NCBI GenBank assembly: GCA_036496605.1
Contig: DASXKV010000054.1
Span: 248,001-312,000 of the forward strand
Direction of reading: 5' to 3'
Source of the DNA: Gemmatimonadaceae bacterium
Lineage (GTDB): Bacteria > Gemmatimonadota > Gemmatimonadetes > Gemmatimonadales > Gemmatimonadaceae
Length of the DNA stretch: 64,000 nt
Shown here: positions 43,420-53,423 of the stretch, in pieces
Layout of the letters: each line of letters begins with the position of its first letter
Numbering within the stretch: position 1 is the first letter of the stretch
The notes under the pieces: generated by a model
What the model saw: only the letters and a program-made list of their open reading frames with translations
Database searches by the model: none
What the model was told of the DNA's origin: nothing
Translations under genes and position numbers: made by a program

Positions 43420-44691
43420 ATGTCATTACAGTATGCTCATCGCCGCCTTCGCGCGGTGCTCATCGCGTTAGGTGTAACCGCGACCGGCGCCTGCAACAGC
43501 CTGCTCTCGGTCGATAATCCCGGACGCGTACCAGACAACGCGCTCGACGATCCCGCGCTCGCGCCAGCACTCGAAGCGGGCGCCCTCCAAACCTTCGAAT
43601 GCGGCGCGGTCAACTTTGCCGCCACCGCCGGCATGCTCTCCGGCGAGTACTGGTCGGCGAACGGTTTCGTCAACAACCACCCATGGGAGTGGCGCGGCGT
43701 CGTTCAGATCAAGGGCGAGCCGGGATCGTGTAGCTACGGTCGCACGACGACGTCCATGGGCTTCTACACGCCGCTGCAACAGGCGCGCTTTCAGCTCGAG
43801 GACGCCTTCACCCGCGTCGAGAAATTCACTCCTCAACAGGTGCCAACGCGCGACAAGATTCTCACCGAGATGCGCGCGTATGCCGGCTATGCGCTGACGC
43901 TGCTCGGCGAGGGCATGTGTCAGATGACAATCGATCGCGGTCCGGCGATGACGAAGGCCGAGGTGTTCGCGCTCGCCGAGCAGCGCTTCACCGACGCCAT
44001 CTCGCGCGCAACGGCGCTCAACGACACGAGCCTGAAGAACATGTCGCTCGTCGGGCGCGCGCGTGTACGGCTCGACCTCGGCAACATGACCGACGCCGCG
44101 GTCGACGCGAGCCAGGTCCCATCTGGATTCGTCCGCAACGTCGAGTTCTCGGAATCGAACCAGACGCGCGAGAACCGCCTCTATGACCTAACGATTCGCG
44201 GAGGCTACCTCTCCGTTGCACCGGACTATCAGAACCTGACAGTGAACGGCGCGCCCGACCCTCGCGTGCCAGTTCTCAATACTGGGAAAATCGCCCAGGA
44301 TAACGTGACGCCGCTGTGGCTCCAGCAGAAGTTCATCGGCAACACGGCGACGGCGCCATTGGCGCTCGCGTCCTGGGCCGAAGCGCAGTTGATCTATGCT
44401 GAAGCAACGGGTGGTCAGGCTGGCCTCGACGCGATCAACGCCGTCCGCGCCGCAAGCAAGATCGGTCCGCTCGTGATGGCGGACCCCAACGACGCCGCGG
44501 CATTCGAGGACGCCGTGCTCGAAGAACGGCGCCGACAACTCTTCAGCGAGGGCCAGCGCTACGCGGACATGTTGCGCAAGAACCTGCCGTTCCAGACCGG
44601 GACCAATCGAAAGGGCCAGGTCTACAGCGATCTGACATGCGTCCCGTTGCCCGACGTGGAAACGCGCAATAACCCGAACCTGTCATCATAG
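43420..44691 (+). CDS. SusD/RagB-type surface lipoprotein
   Basis: The 423-aa lipoprotein has the signal and lipobox LIALGVTATGAC, followed by the SusD-like start LLSVDNPGRVPDNAL. The helical TPR-like core ends with the family C-terminal pattern RRRQLFSEGQRYADMLR. SusD proteins cap the SusC barrel and bind ligand. This member is shorter than classical Bacteroidota SusD, as is common for this high-GC lineage. I chose the ATG at 43420, after GGAGATGAAG. Confidence 0.9.
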   Translation: MSLQYAHRRLRAVLIALGVTATGACNSLLSVDNPGRVPDNALDDPALAPALEAGALQTFECGAVNFAATAGMLSGEYWSANGFVNNHPWEWRGVVQIKGEPGSCSYGRTTTSMGFYTPLQQARFQLEDAFTRVEKFTPQQVPTRDKILTEMRAYAGYALTLLGEGMCQMTIDRGPAMTKAEVFALAEQRFTDAISRATALNDTSLKNMSLVGRARVRLDLGNMTDAAVDASQVPSGFVRNVEFSESNQTRENRLYDLTIRGGYLSVAPDYQNLTVNGAPDPRVPVLNTGKIAQDNVTPLWLQQKFIGNTATAPLALASWAEAQLIYAEATGGQAGLDAINAVRAASKIGPLVMADPNDAAAFEDAVLEERRRQLFSEGQRYADMLRKNLPFQTGTNRKGQVYSDLTCVPLPDVETRNNPNLSS

Positions 44692-44744
44692 CTTCTTTTC
44701 GCACCGTGCATTGCGACAATTTCTGTCTGTACAAGCGCCCGTGG

Positions 44745-46430
44745 TCAAACAGCCGGCAGCGTCAACCACGCCGTACTACCAGTACCAGGCGTGCTCTCCA
44801 GCCACACCTCGCCATCCATCGCGCGCGCCAGATCGCGCGCGATCGCGAGGCCGAGGCCCATGCCTGGGTATTTCCGCGTCGGACCATGCTCGACCTGGAA
44901 GAACGGATCGAACACCTTCGCGAGCTGATCCGACGCAATGCCGATCCCTGTATCGGTCACCCACACGCGCACGCGATCCTTATCGCGCGTTGCGCCAATG
45001 CTGATGCGGCCTCCGTCGGGCGTGAACTTCACTCCGTTGACGACGAGGTTGAGTAAGATCTGACGAAGGCGCTCCGGATCCGCGCGCGCAAGGAGCGACG
45101 CGTCGGAGAGCTGGCGATCGAATGTCAATCGCTTCTTCTGCAGCTCGTGCTCCAGTATGCCTTCGAGCGCGACGATCGCGTCATACACGATCACCGGTTG
45201 CAGCGACAGCGAGAGACGCCCCGTCTCCAGGCGTGCGAAGCCGAGTACATCCTCGAGCAGAGTGAGGAGATGCTTCTGGCTTCGTTGGATCCGTGTGAGA
45301 TACTCGCGTTGCTTGTCGGTGACCGGTCCGGCAACCTCCATTTCGAGCAGGTCGACATAGCCCGAGATCGCGTTCAGCGGCGTGCGGAGCTCGTGGCTCA
45401 TCACGGCGAGGAATTCAGCTTTGGCGCGATTCGCCTCCTCGGCGAGCATCCGCGCGCGCTGAAGCCATTCCTCGGTTTGCTGCCGTTCGGTGACCGACGC
45501 CCCGAGCACGAGAAACGTCGCCGTGGCGACGGCCATGAATGTTTGGAGCGCGAACAGTCCCTCGTTCAATACCGGCCGTGCGAAGGGACCATTGCCCGCC
45601 ACGGTCCCCCACACCGCGATTATCATCGTGACGAAGACCGCTGTCACTGCACCACGCTGGCCAAAGCGGAGCGCGGCGAAAATGAGCGCGGGGAAGACGA
45701 GGTACGTCTGCTCGAGCGAGACCGCGCCGCCTAACGTCGTGCCACCGAAGATGTAGACGTTGACGCTCACGAGCACCGCGCCCAGCACCACCGCCTCCCC
45801 CGCGCGCCGCCACTGGATCGTCCTCGATCGCGCGCTGAACCACACGAGCACGAAGGGCGCGACGACCAGCGCTCCAACGAGATCGCCGAGCCACCAGGCG
45901 CGCCATGTCGCGGCGATCTGGGAGGTCGTTACGGTGCCGGCAAGCGCCAAGCTCGCGACACCGATCGATGCGCTGATCGTCGTACACACGCCCGCAGCGA
46001 GCACGATGATGCTCGCGACGTCTTCCATTCGATCGAGTGGAAGTCGAAACCCTGGTGCTCGGCGCAAGACAAACGCGCCCGCCAACGCCTCGAGCGTGTT
46101 ACCGCACGCAATGCCAAGCGCGGCGAAGACGGGTGCGCCCGTCCAGAAATTGACAACGAATGCGCCGACAAAAATGGCCGGCCACAGCCGATAGCCCCAC
46201 AGGAGGAGCGCGGCGAGGGCGATGCCCGTTGGCGCCCAGACGAGCGTCGCGAATCCGGCGATCGCATCGAGCGCGAGGCCGGCGCGCGCGGCACTCGCGT
46301 AAATGATCGCGAGAGCGAGCAGCTCGGCGACATACCGTGAAAAGGCGAGTCGATTAGTAGGCTTGAACGTCTTGGAACCGGCGCCGTTAGGTGTACCTAA
46401 GGCGCGAGGCGGGGTGGGATTTGGCTCCAC
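44745..46430 (-). CDS. Membrane sensor histidine kinase with MASE1 domain
   Basis: The product is 561 aa. Residues ~30-310 form a polytopic MASE1 sensor (LVWAPTGIALAALLLWG, AIFVGAFVVNFWTG). HisKA follows with the phosphorylated His in FLAVMSHELRTPLNAISGY, then HATPase with VVNGVKFTPDGG, VTDTGIGI and GMGLGLAIARDLA. The signal for MASE1 is unknown. No response regulator gene lies within the window, so it is an orphan. It is convergent with the SusD gene. Confidence 0.9.
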   Translation of the reverse strand: MEPNPTPPRALGTPNGAGSKTFKPTNRLAFSRYVAELLALAIIYASAARAGLALDAIAGFATLVWAPTGIALAALLLWGYRLWPAIFVGAFVVNFWTGAPVFAALGIACGNTLEALAGAFVLRRAPGFRLPLDRMEDVASIIVLAAGVCTTISASIGVASLALAGTVTTSQIAATWRAWWLGDLVGALVVAPFVLVWFSARSRTIQWRRAGEAVVLGAVLVSVNVYIFGGTTLGGAVSLEQTYLVFPALIFAALRFGQRGAVTAVFVTMIIAVWGTVAGNGPFARPVLNEGLFALQTFMAVATATFLVLGASVTERQQTEEWLQRARMLAEEANRAKAEFLAVMSHELRTPLNAISGYVDLLEMEVAGPVTDKQREYLTRIQRSQKHLLTLLEDVLGFARLETGRLSLSLQPVIVYDAIVALEGILEHELQKKRLTFDRQLSDASLLARADPERLRQILLNLVVNGVKFTPDGGRISIGATRDKDRVRVWVTDTGIGIASDQLAKVFDPFFQVEHGPTRKYPGMGLGLAIARDLARAMDGEVWLESTPGTGSTAWLTLPAV

Positions 46431-46524
46431 ATGCGGCGGGGACGGGCGTGCGACTTACAAACGTGCCTCCGGCATCGGGTGAGTAAACTATGAACGCTCG
46501 GCCGCGATTCCGCCAGCATGAAAG

Positions 46525-46573
46525 AGGGGCCAGAGCACGAGAGCAGAATGTGTCTCTCGTCACCCCTGGCCCC
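46525..46573 (-). terminator. Hairpin terminator downstream of the DPP-IV-type gene
   Basis: AGGGGCCAGAGCACGAGAG (46525-46543) pairs with CTCTCGTCACCCCTGGCCCC (46554-46573) around a 10-nt loop. On the minus strand it is followed by TCTTTC. It lies 34 bp beyond the peptidase stop. A CTAGCCC run next to it (46580-46588) recalls the other CTAGGG hairpins. Confidence 0.6.
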
Positions 46574-46606
46574 GAGGCCCTAGCCCGTAGCCCCGCGAAG
46601 CAGCCT

Positions 46607-48931
46607 CTACGGCAGCACCTGGCCCCTGCCAATCTGGTACTCCTTCGGCGGCTCCGCACCTAACAAGTTCTTCACGAAGTAGTCCCAGCGCCGGCGCATC
46701 GTGTAGTTGTTGTCGGCACCGTAGCCATGGTGCGCGAAGGGCAGCATCAGCAGATCGAAATCCTTTCCGGCCTTGATGAGTGCGTCCGCGACGAGCGTCG
46801 TGTTGTACGGTGGCACGTTGTCGTCCATCAGGCCGTGCACGAGCATCAGCTTCCCCTTGAGGTTCTTCGCGTGCGTTTCGTTGGCCTCTTCGGCGTAATT
46901 GTCCGTGCCGTCGGACCTAACGAGTAGGCCCTCGTAGCGCTCGCCCCAGTCGTCCTCGTAGACGCGGTTGTCGTGATTCCCCGATTCCGACCAACCCACC
47001 TTGAAGAAATCCGGATACCTGAACATCGCGTCCGTTGAAGCGAAGCCTCCGCCCGAATGACCCCAGATACCGGCGCGATCGATGTCGATGAATCGATACT
47101 TCTGCGCGAGCTCGCGCATTCCCGCCACCTGATCCGGCAGGGTATTGTCCCCCATGTGGCCGTAGTAGAAGTCCTCGAACGCCTTCGAGCGTCCCGGCGT
47201 CCCCATACCGTCGATGGCGACGACGACGAACCCCAGGTCCGCAAGCGCCTGATTGTCGCCACGCGCCGGTGAGAAGCTGCGCGTGCCGACGCTGCCCGAC
47301 TGCGGCCCTGGGTAGATGTAATTGACGATGGGGTACTGCCTGGTCGAGTCGAGATTCGACGGCGTGAACATCAATCCATAGATGTCCGTCTTCCCGTCAC
47401 GCGCCTTCACGTGGAAAGGCGTTGGTGGTCGCCAACCGGCTGCACGCAGGCGCGAAACGTCGGCGCGCTCGAGGGTCTCGAGAACCTTGCCGTTCGCGTC
47501 GCGCAAAACGGTCGTCGGAGGCGTGTCGGGTGTCGAGTACGTGTCGACAAAGTATTGTCCGTTAGGCGACGCCGTGACGACGTGATTCGCGTTCTCCGGC
47601 GTCAGGAGCGTGAGTCCACGCCCATCGAAGCCGACCCTATACAGCTGCTGGAAGTACGGATCCTTGCCGCCCTGTTCCTGCCCGCTCTTCATGAAGAAGA
47701 CTTGTCGCCCTTTCTCGTCGACGCGCACGATGTCGTCGACGTTGCCTTCGCCCGTCGTGATCTGGTTCTTGAGCTGGCCCGTCGTCAGGTCGTAGAGATA
47801 GAGGTGCAGCCAGTTCGCGCGCTGCGACCACCAGATCAACTCGTTCGACGCCGGCAGCACGCGCCAGAGATTCTCGCGAAGCGAGGCGTCGCCGACCTGC
47901 GTCGGCATGTGCTCCTCGAACAGCGTGCGCACTGCGCCCGTCTGCGCATCCGCGACGCGGAACCACGCCGTCTTGTGATCGCGCGAGCTCGACACGAACG
48001 CGAGATGCGAACCGTCCGGATACCACTCGACGTCGCAGATCCCTCCGGCGCAGGCGATGTGGTCCGACACCGTCGACCGATGCGCGTCGGGCGGCATCTG
48101 AAACCTAACGACGGTCGGCTTGCCATCGGGGGCCTGCCGAATGATGACGCGGCTGACGCGGAAGATCACGCTGTCGCCGGGCATCGGGTACTTCCACGCT
48201 TCGAGCCTGGGCGAGCCGGCCTGCGCAGCAACGAGATACATGTCGCGCACGCCCCGCTCGTCCTGCTGAAAGGTCGCGATCTCTCGCGAATCCCGTGACC
48301 ACGTCACCACCGGCCGGTCACTGTGCACCCATCCGGCGTTATCCGTCGCGTAACCGAAGTCCTTGATCCCATCGGTCGTCAGCTGGCCCTCGCTCCCGCT
48401 CGCGAGATCCTTGTACCAGAGATTGTAGTCCTTGATGAAGACGGCAAACTTGCCGTCCGGTGCAACGCTCGAATTGGGCGGCGCGCCCGCCACACTCGTG
48501 GCCGAATCCTTTGGGCTGCACGTGTACGTCTGCACATCGCAGCGCCATGAGCGATTGCGAACAGAGAGCTCGATGGCGCGATTGTCCTTCGAGAGCTCGA
48601 AGGACTGGAACGGCAGCCGGCTCGCGTCGACGCGGCCACCCGTCGCGGCGGCGAGCGCCGTCGCGAGCCGTGTGGCGTCGAAGAGTGACTCGCGCGTCCG
48701 GCGCGCGGGGTCGACGATGAAGAACGCGCTGCCGTTAGGCACCGTCGCGCGATACCAGAAGCGTCCGTCGGCGAGCCAGGTGGGTCGGCCCGCGAGCCCA
48801 CTCACCAACGGAGCAACGTTCGGCGCGAGGGCACGCTCGGCGCGCGCATAGTCCGCTGCGGTAAGCTGACGGGGCTGCTGAGCGCCGACCAGAAGCGGTA
48901 CGAACAGGAGTGTGGCAGTGATATAACGCAT
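46607..48931 (-). CDS. Secreted dipeptidyl peptidase IV-family serine peptidase (S9B)
   Basis: The 774-aa protein has a signal peptide (MRYITATLLFVPLLVGAQQ). The N-terminal eight-bladed propeller covers ~50-500, and the alpha/beta hydrolase domain carries Ser in GIWGHSGGGFAS, Asp in HGLMDDNVPP and His in FAHHGYG. S9B enzymes release dipeptides, often X-Pro, from peptides. It is divergent from the second susC gene, suggesting that this locus handles peptides; that is an inference. Length is typical. Confidence 0.9.
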   Translation of the reverse strand: MRYITATLLFVPLLVGAQQPRQLTAADYARAERALAPNVAPLVSGLAGRPTWLADGRFWYRATVPNGSAFFIVDPARRTRESLFDATRLATALAAATGGRVDASRLPFQSFELSKDNRAIELSVRNRSWRCDVQTYTCSPKDSATSVAGAPPNSSVAPDGKFAVFIKDYNLWYKDLASGSEGQLTTDGIKDFGYATDNAGWVHSDRPVVTWSRDSREIATFQQDERGVRDMYLVAAQAGSPRLEAWKYPMPGDSVIFRVSRVIIRQAPDGKPTVVRFQMPPDAHRSTVSDHIACAGGICDVEWYPDGSHLAFVSSSRDHKTAWFRVADAQTGAVRTLFEEHMPTQVGDASLRENLWRVLPASNELIWWSQRANWLHLYLYDLTTGQLKNQITTGEGNVDDIVRVDEKGRQVFFMKSGQEQGGKDPYFQQLYRVGFDGRGLTLLTPENANHVVTASPNGQYFVDTYSTPDTPPTTVLRDANGKVLETLERADVSRLRAAGWRPPTPFHVKARDGKTDIYGLMFTPSNLDSTRQYPIVNYIYPGPQSGSVGTRSFSPARGDNQALADLGFVVVAIDGMGTPGRSKAFEDFYYGHMGDNTLPDQVAGMRELAQKYRFIDIDRAGIWGHSGGGFASTDAMFRYPDFFKVGWSESGNHDNRVYEDDWGERYEGLLVRSDGTDNYAEEANETHAKNLKGKLMLVHGLMDDNVPPYNTTLVADALIKAGKDFDLLMLPFAHHGYGADNNYTMRRRWDYFVKNLLGAEPPKEYQIGRGQVLP

Positions 48932-49119
48932 ATGATGTCGCGTAGTCTGGCAGGAACGAATTAATGAGTCGCACCGGGTCGGCGACCGTCGCCGAGCAAA
49001 CTAGCGCCGTGCTCGTAATCCCGCGACGCCGTTCGGCACCCATGGACCTTGTCAGCGCTCGGCCCCCGCGACATGTTGCGTTCGGAAAATTGATTCACGG
49101 CTACCCACCTCGAGGACCG

Positions 49120-52074
49120 ATGCCAAGTCCCTTGCGCACCCGTTGGCGAGCGTCGCTCATCGCGACGCTCGCTCTCCTGGCGTTGGCGCCTATTGCAATG
49201 GCGCGCGCTCAGGCCACCGGCACGATCGAAGGCGTTGTCACCGGCGCCGCCGGTGCACGACCTCTCTCTGATGTTCAGATCACAGTTGTCGGTACGACGT
49301 TAGGCGCCCGCTCCGACGAACAGGGACGTTACCGCATTTTCGGCGTGCCTGCCGGCGCGCGGCAGGTGCGCAGCCAACGCATCGGCCTCGCGTCGGTGAC
49401 GCGGTCAGTCGATGTCGTCGCCAGCCAGACCGCGAGCGTCGATTTCCGTCTTGCCGAAGCGGCGCTTTCGCTCGATGCGGTTGTCGTCACGGGCACCGCA
49501 GCCGAATCACGCAAGAAGGAAGTTGGCAACGCGATGGCGACAATCGACATGAAGCCGATCGAAGTTCAACCGGTGAAGAACACCCAGGATATTCTCGCTG
49601 GCCGTGGCCCCGGCATCACCGTCATGCAGAACTCCGGGCAACCGGGAGCTGGCGGCACCATCCGTCTCCGCGGCACGAACAGCATCACACAGAGCAATGC
49701 GCCGGTCGTGTATGTCGACGGCGTTCGCATCTATAGTGATGCCGGCCCGATCACGCCGTCGGCGCGACAGAGCACGCTGGCGATGAACGACATCAAGGCC
49801 GACGACATCGAACGCATCGAGATCGTGAAAGGCGCCGCGGCGACGACTCTCTACGGTACGCAGGCGTCGGGCGGCGTCATTCAGATCTTCACGAAGAAAG
49901 GATCGGCCGGCGCACCCGAGTGGAACCTCGATGCCGGCACGGGCGTGAACTTCATGGGGCACGTCGGGCCATCATCGGATCCGACGGGACTGTTTCTCAA
50001 TCAATGCACGGGACCGAATCTGCACGACGCGTTCGGCAATCCGTTCGTCGATCCCACCTGTCCATCGAGCGGCTCGTGGCTGAAGACTGGAAACGTCCAA
50101 CGCTACGGCCTCGGCGTGCGCGGTGGGAGCGGAGCGCTCACGTACTACCTGTCGGGCAATTATGACGACAATCCTGGCGTCGTGCAGACGAGCGATGCCA
50201 AGGGTGGCGGGTTCCGCGCCAACTTTGGCTTCACGCCAGCAAAGAACCTCATCTTCAACGTCAACAGCTCGTATGAGAAGAAGATCATTCACTGGCTTCC
50301 CGATGGGAATCTCGCGAACGGCTTCACGTTGAACGTGATGCGTGGGCCGTTCGGCAACTTCAAGGGCGGACCTCAATGCGTGGCTGCCACCATCACCTGC
50401 GTCAGCAATGCCAACGTTCTCGTTCAGGACATCGAGAACAACGGTGACCACTTCATCTCGGGCTTCTCGCTCCAGTACAGTCCAGTCACCGCGTTCACCA
50501 ACCGGTTCAATGTTGGCTTCGACTACAACGACACGGACAACAAGTCCGTCATCCCGTTCGCCTTTCTAAATCTGCCGACGGGCTCGATCAACTCGCAGGG
50601 GTGGAATCACACCAAGCTGTCACTCGACTACGCAGGCTCGTTCGTACACTCGGTGCGTACACCGCGCCTGATGTCCACCTTCTCGTGGGGCGGACAACTC
50701 TTCGACGATCGCGAGCGATACACCGGCATAACGGGCACCGGCTTCGCCGGGCCCGCGAATCCCACGCTTGCTTCGGCGGCCACGATTAGCCTCGGCGTCG
50801 ACACGCGCCCGCGTGTCGTGAATGCCGGCTATTTCCTGCAAGAGATGCTGGGGTGGAAGGACCGGCTGTTCGTTACTGGCGGGTTGCGGGTCGACGGAAA
50901 CAGCGCGTTCGGTCAGAACTTCGGTCTCGAGACATATCCCAAGATCAGTGCTGCCTACGTGCTCTCTGACGAAGACTTCTGGCCCACGCGTTGGATTCCA
51001 ACGATGAAGCTGCGCGCCGCGTTAGGCGAATCCGGCAAGGCGCCCGGCGCCTTCGACGCCGTGCGCACGTGGGACCCGGTATCCGGTGACGCCGGGAAAC
51101 CAGGCGTGACCGTCGCCCAGCTCGGCGATCCAAATCTCGGTCCCGAGCGCACGCGCGAGATGGAAGGCGGTTTCGACCTGGCGACTCCTGGCGACCGCGT
51201 CGCTGTCGAGATGACGTACTATCGTGCGCGTACGTACGGCACGCTCATCGGCGTCACGCTGCCGCCGTCGAACGGGTTCAATCGAACGCAGCTCGAGAAC
51301 GCCGGCACGATTCAGAACGACGGACTCGAGGTGCAGATCAGCCCTGTGTTCCTTCGCGCATCGAGCGTCGATTGGCGTGGACGCTTCAGCGCATCATGGA
51401 TGCAGAGCAAGGCAGTCGACATCGGCGGCCAGAATATTTCGACGGGACTTGGCAGCTTCGTGCGTACCGGGATGCCTGTGCCGTCGCTCTATGGCTCGAA
51501 GATCTTGAATCCCGACGCCGTCGGCGTTCCGCCGATCATAGCGACCGATCAGTACTACGGACCGGTTTACCCGCCGCGCCTCTTGAGCGCGGAGATGACA
51601 GTGACGCTTCATCGGGACATTACGCTCAACGCGCTCGCCGACTACCAGGGCGGTGCGTATCTCACCAACTTTATCGGCTATCAGAACGCCCTCCGCAACG
51701 TCTGGCAGCCTTGTTACGCGGCGCAGCAGGCGCTCAAGGCCGGCACTGGCACCACGACACTCACGGCGCGCGATCAAGGACGGTGCGCGATCGATCGAAC
51801 GATCGCGAACAGCGACTACTGGGATTCGAAGACCGACTTCGTCAAGCTGCGCTCGATCTCCATCGCTTACGATCTCCCGCAGCGCTTCACCCGTGGCGTG
51901 CATAGCGCGACGGTAATCCTCGCGGGCCAGAATCTCTGGAAGTGGACGAAGTTCGACGGCGCGGATCCCGAAGCCAGTGATGGCTCCGACGCCGGTACCG
52001 GTCTCGGCCGCCGCGAATACTATCAGATCCCTCCGTTCAAGACGGCAATGTTGAGCATTCGTACAACCTTCTGA
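49120..52074 (+). CDS. SusC/RagA-type TonB-dependent outer membrane transporter
   Basis: The 984-aa protein has a signal (ATLALLALAPIAMARAQ), the N-terminal carboxypeptidase-like domain (GTIEGVVTGAAGARPLSDVQ) and a plug with VVVTGTAAE and the signature YGTQASGGVIQIFTKKG. The barrel ends IRTTF. I chose the ATG at 49120, after CGAGGACC; the frame is open back to 48964, but that stretch has no signal-peptide character. The next gene starts 3 bp after its stop. It differs clearly in sequence from the transporter at 40305. Confidence 0.92.
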   Translation: MPSPLRTRWRASLIATLALLALAPIAMARAQATGTIEGVVTGAAGARPLSDVQITVVGTTLGARSDEQGRYRIFGVPAGARQVRSQRIGLASVTRSVDVVASQTASVDFRLAEAALSLDAVVVTGTAAESRKKEVGNAMATIDMKPIEVQPVKNTQDILAGRGPGITVMQNSGQPGAGGTIRLRGTNSITQSNAPVVYVDGVRIYSDAGPITPSARQSTLAMNDIKADDIERIEIVKGAAATTLYGTQASGGVIQIFTKKGSAGAPEWNLDAGTGVNFMGHVGPSSDPTGLFLNQCTGPNLHDAFGNPFVDPTCPSSGSWLKTGNVQRYGLGVRGGSGALTYYLSGNYDDNPGVVQTSDAKGGGFRANFGFTPAKNLIFNVNSSYEKKIIHWLPDGNLANGFTLNVMRGPFGNFKGGPQCVAATITCVSNANVLVQDIENNGDHFISGFSLQYSPVTAFTNRFNVGFDYNDTDNKSVIPFAFLNLPTGSINSQGWNHTKLSLDYAGSFVHSVRTPRLMSTFSWGGQLFDDRERYTGITGTGFAGPANPTLASAATISLGVDTRPRVVNAGYFLQEMLGWKDRLFVTGGLRVDGNSAFGQNFGLETYPKISAAYVLSDEDFWPTRWIPTMKLRAALGESGKAPGAFDAVRTWDPVSGDAGKPGVTVAQLGDPNLGPERTREMEGGFDLATPGDRVAVEMTYYRARTYGTLIGVTLPPSNGFNRTQLENAGTIQNDGLEVQISPVFLRASSVDWRGRFSASWMQSKAVDIGGQNISTGLGSFVRTGMPVPSLYGSKILNPDAVGVPPIIATDQYYGPVYPPRLLSAEMTVTLHRDITLNALADYQGGAYLTNFIGYQNALRNVWQPCYAAQQALKAGTGTTTLTARDQGRCAIDRTIANSDYWDSKTDFVKLRSISIAYDLPQRFTRGVHSATVILAGQNLWKWTKFDGADPEASDGSDAGTGLGRREYYQIPPFKTAMLSIRTTF

Positions 52075-52077
52075 GCG

Positions 52078-53334
52078 ATGACATCGATGCGATCAAAGAC
52101 TCGAATACTCGCACTGGCGTCGCTCGCCGGCGCCTTCTCCCTTGCGGGCTGCCACGGCTTTCTCGACGTCCAGAATCCCGGCCCGATCGACGACTCGGCG
52201 CTCTACACGCCCGACGCGGTGCCGGCGCTCGTCGTCGGCATGTCCGCCGATCTCTCCGACATCTACTCGTTCATCGTCCGCATCGACGCCATCGCGAGCG
52301 ACGAGATGGGTCATGGCGGCAGCTATACGCCCGAAGGCCTCTGGGTCCGCGGCATCATTCGTCCCGAAGACGTGAACGACTACTGGGCGCGCATGCAGCG
52401 TGTCCGGTTCGAGGCGGAGTCGGGCGTCGACCGGATGAAGGGCATCAAGGGCTTCAAGTACGACACCGATGCCAACGCGGCGCGCGCCAACCTCCTCGGC
52501 GGCTTCGCCAATCGGCTGCTCGGCGAATCGGCGTGCCAGGCAGTGATCAATGACGGTCCGGTGCAGAGCGACACCACGTACTTCCAGCGCGCCGAAGCCG
52601 AGTTCACGGAAGCGATTCGCATCGCGGGCGCCGCGACAAACGCGACGGACATCCTTACTGCAGCATACGGTGGACGCGCGTCGGTGCGCGCTTGGCAGGG
52701 AAACTGGGCCGCCGCCGTTCAGGATGCGCAACAAGTGCCCACGAACTTCGTTTACAACGCGATCTATTCAATCAACTCGACTCGTGAGAACAACTCGCTC
52801 GTGCAGGAGACATACGTGCGACGCGAGTTCTCTCTCTTCGGTACGATGTGGGCGCAGGTATTCAAAGATCCGCGTGTACCGTGGGACACGATCAAGACGA
52901 CCACCGGCGCGATTCAAACGGGGCAGGACGGCAAAACGCCATACTTCCGTCAGGCCAAGTACACGTCGCTTGGCTCCGCGATCCCGCTCGTAAAAGGCAC
53001 CGAGATGTTGGTGCTTCAAGCCGAGGCCGCGCTGCGGAACGGCGACATCACCACGGCGTTCACGCTCATCAATCAGGAGCGCGCGTTCTACAAGATGGCC
53101 GCGCTCACGGCGCCGGCGGACTTGCCGACCGCGTGGCAGACACTCGAGTTCGAGCGCGGTGCGGTTGTCTGGCTCGAGGCGCGCCGTCTGTGGGATCTCC
53201 GGCGCTGGTTCGTCGACCCGGGTCCGGCCCATAACGACTTCCTCAACGGGCGCGACAAGTCGATTCCGATCAGTCAAGCTGAATATCAAACCAACCCGAA
53301 CCTCATCAGTCAAACGCCAAAAGAGTGTCAGTGA
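52078..53334 (+). CDS. SusD/RagB-type surface lipoprotein
   Basis: The 418-aa lipoprotein has lipobox FSLAGC and then HGFLDVQNPGPIDDSAL, as in the other SusD-like protein. The C-terminal family pattern is EFERGAVVWLEARRLWDLRRW. It is the partner of the transporter immediately upstream. Alternative start MRSKTRILAL lies 9 bp further in and changes only the first three residues. Confidence 0.9.
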   Translation: MTSMRSKTRILALASLAGAFSLAGCHGFLDVQNPGPIDDSALYTPDAVPALVVGMSADLSDIYSFIVRIDAIASDEMGHGGSYTPEGLWVRGIIRPEDVNDYWARMQRVRFEAESGVDRMKGIKGFKYDTDANAARANLLGGFANRLLGESACQAVINDGPVQSDTTYFQRAEAEFTEAIRIAGAATNATDILTAAYGGRASVRAWQGNWAAAVQDAQQVPTNFVYNAIYSINSTRENNSLVQETYVRREFSLFGTMWAQVFKDPRVPWDTIKTTTGAIQTGQDGKTPYFRQAKYTSLGSAIPLVKGTEMLVLQAEAALRNGDITTAFTLINQERAFYKMAALTAPADLPTAWQTLEFERGAVVWLEARRLWDLRRWFVDPGPAHNDFLNGRDKSIPISQAEYQTNPNLISQTPKECQ

Positions 53335-53423
53335 GGGCGCCGTAGGTCCCTCGTAAGCATCGTGTCAAGGTGCCCGAGTAGCCATCGCCGTCGCCTTTGG
53401 CCACGGCGTAGATTGCGAGACTC

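Noticed and set aside
44692-44744. Response regulator for the MASE1 kinase
   Set aside because: Only 52 bp remain between the SusD and kinase genes, and no receiver domain gene is present nearby.
48964-49119. N-terminal extension of the second SusC protein
   Set aside because: The frame is open but lacks signal-peptide character; a proper signal begins at the ATG at 49120.
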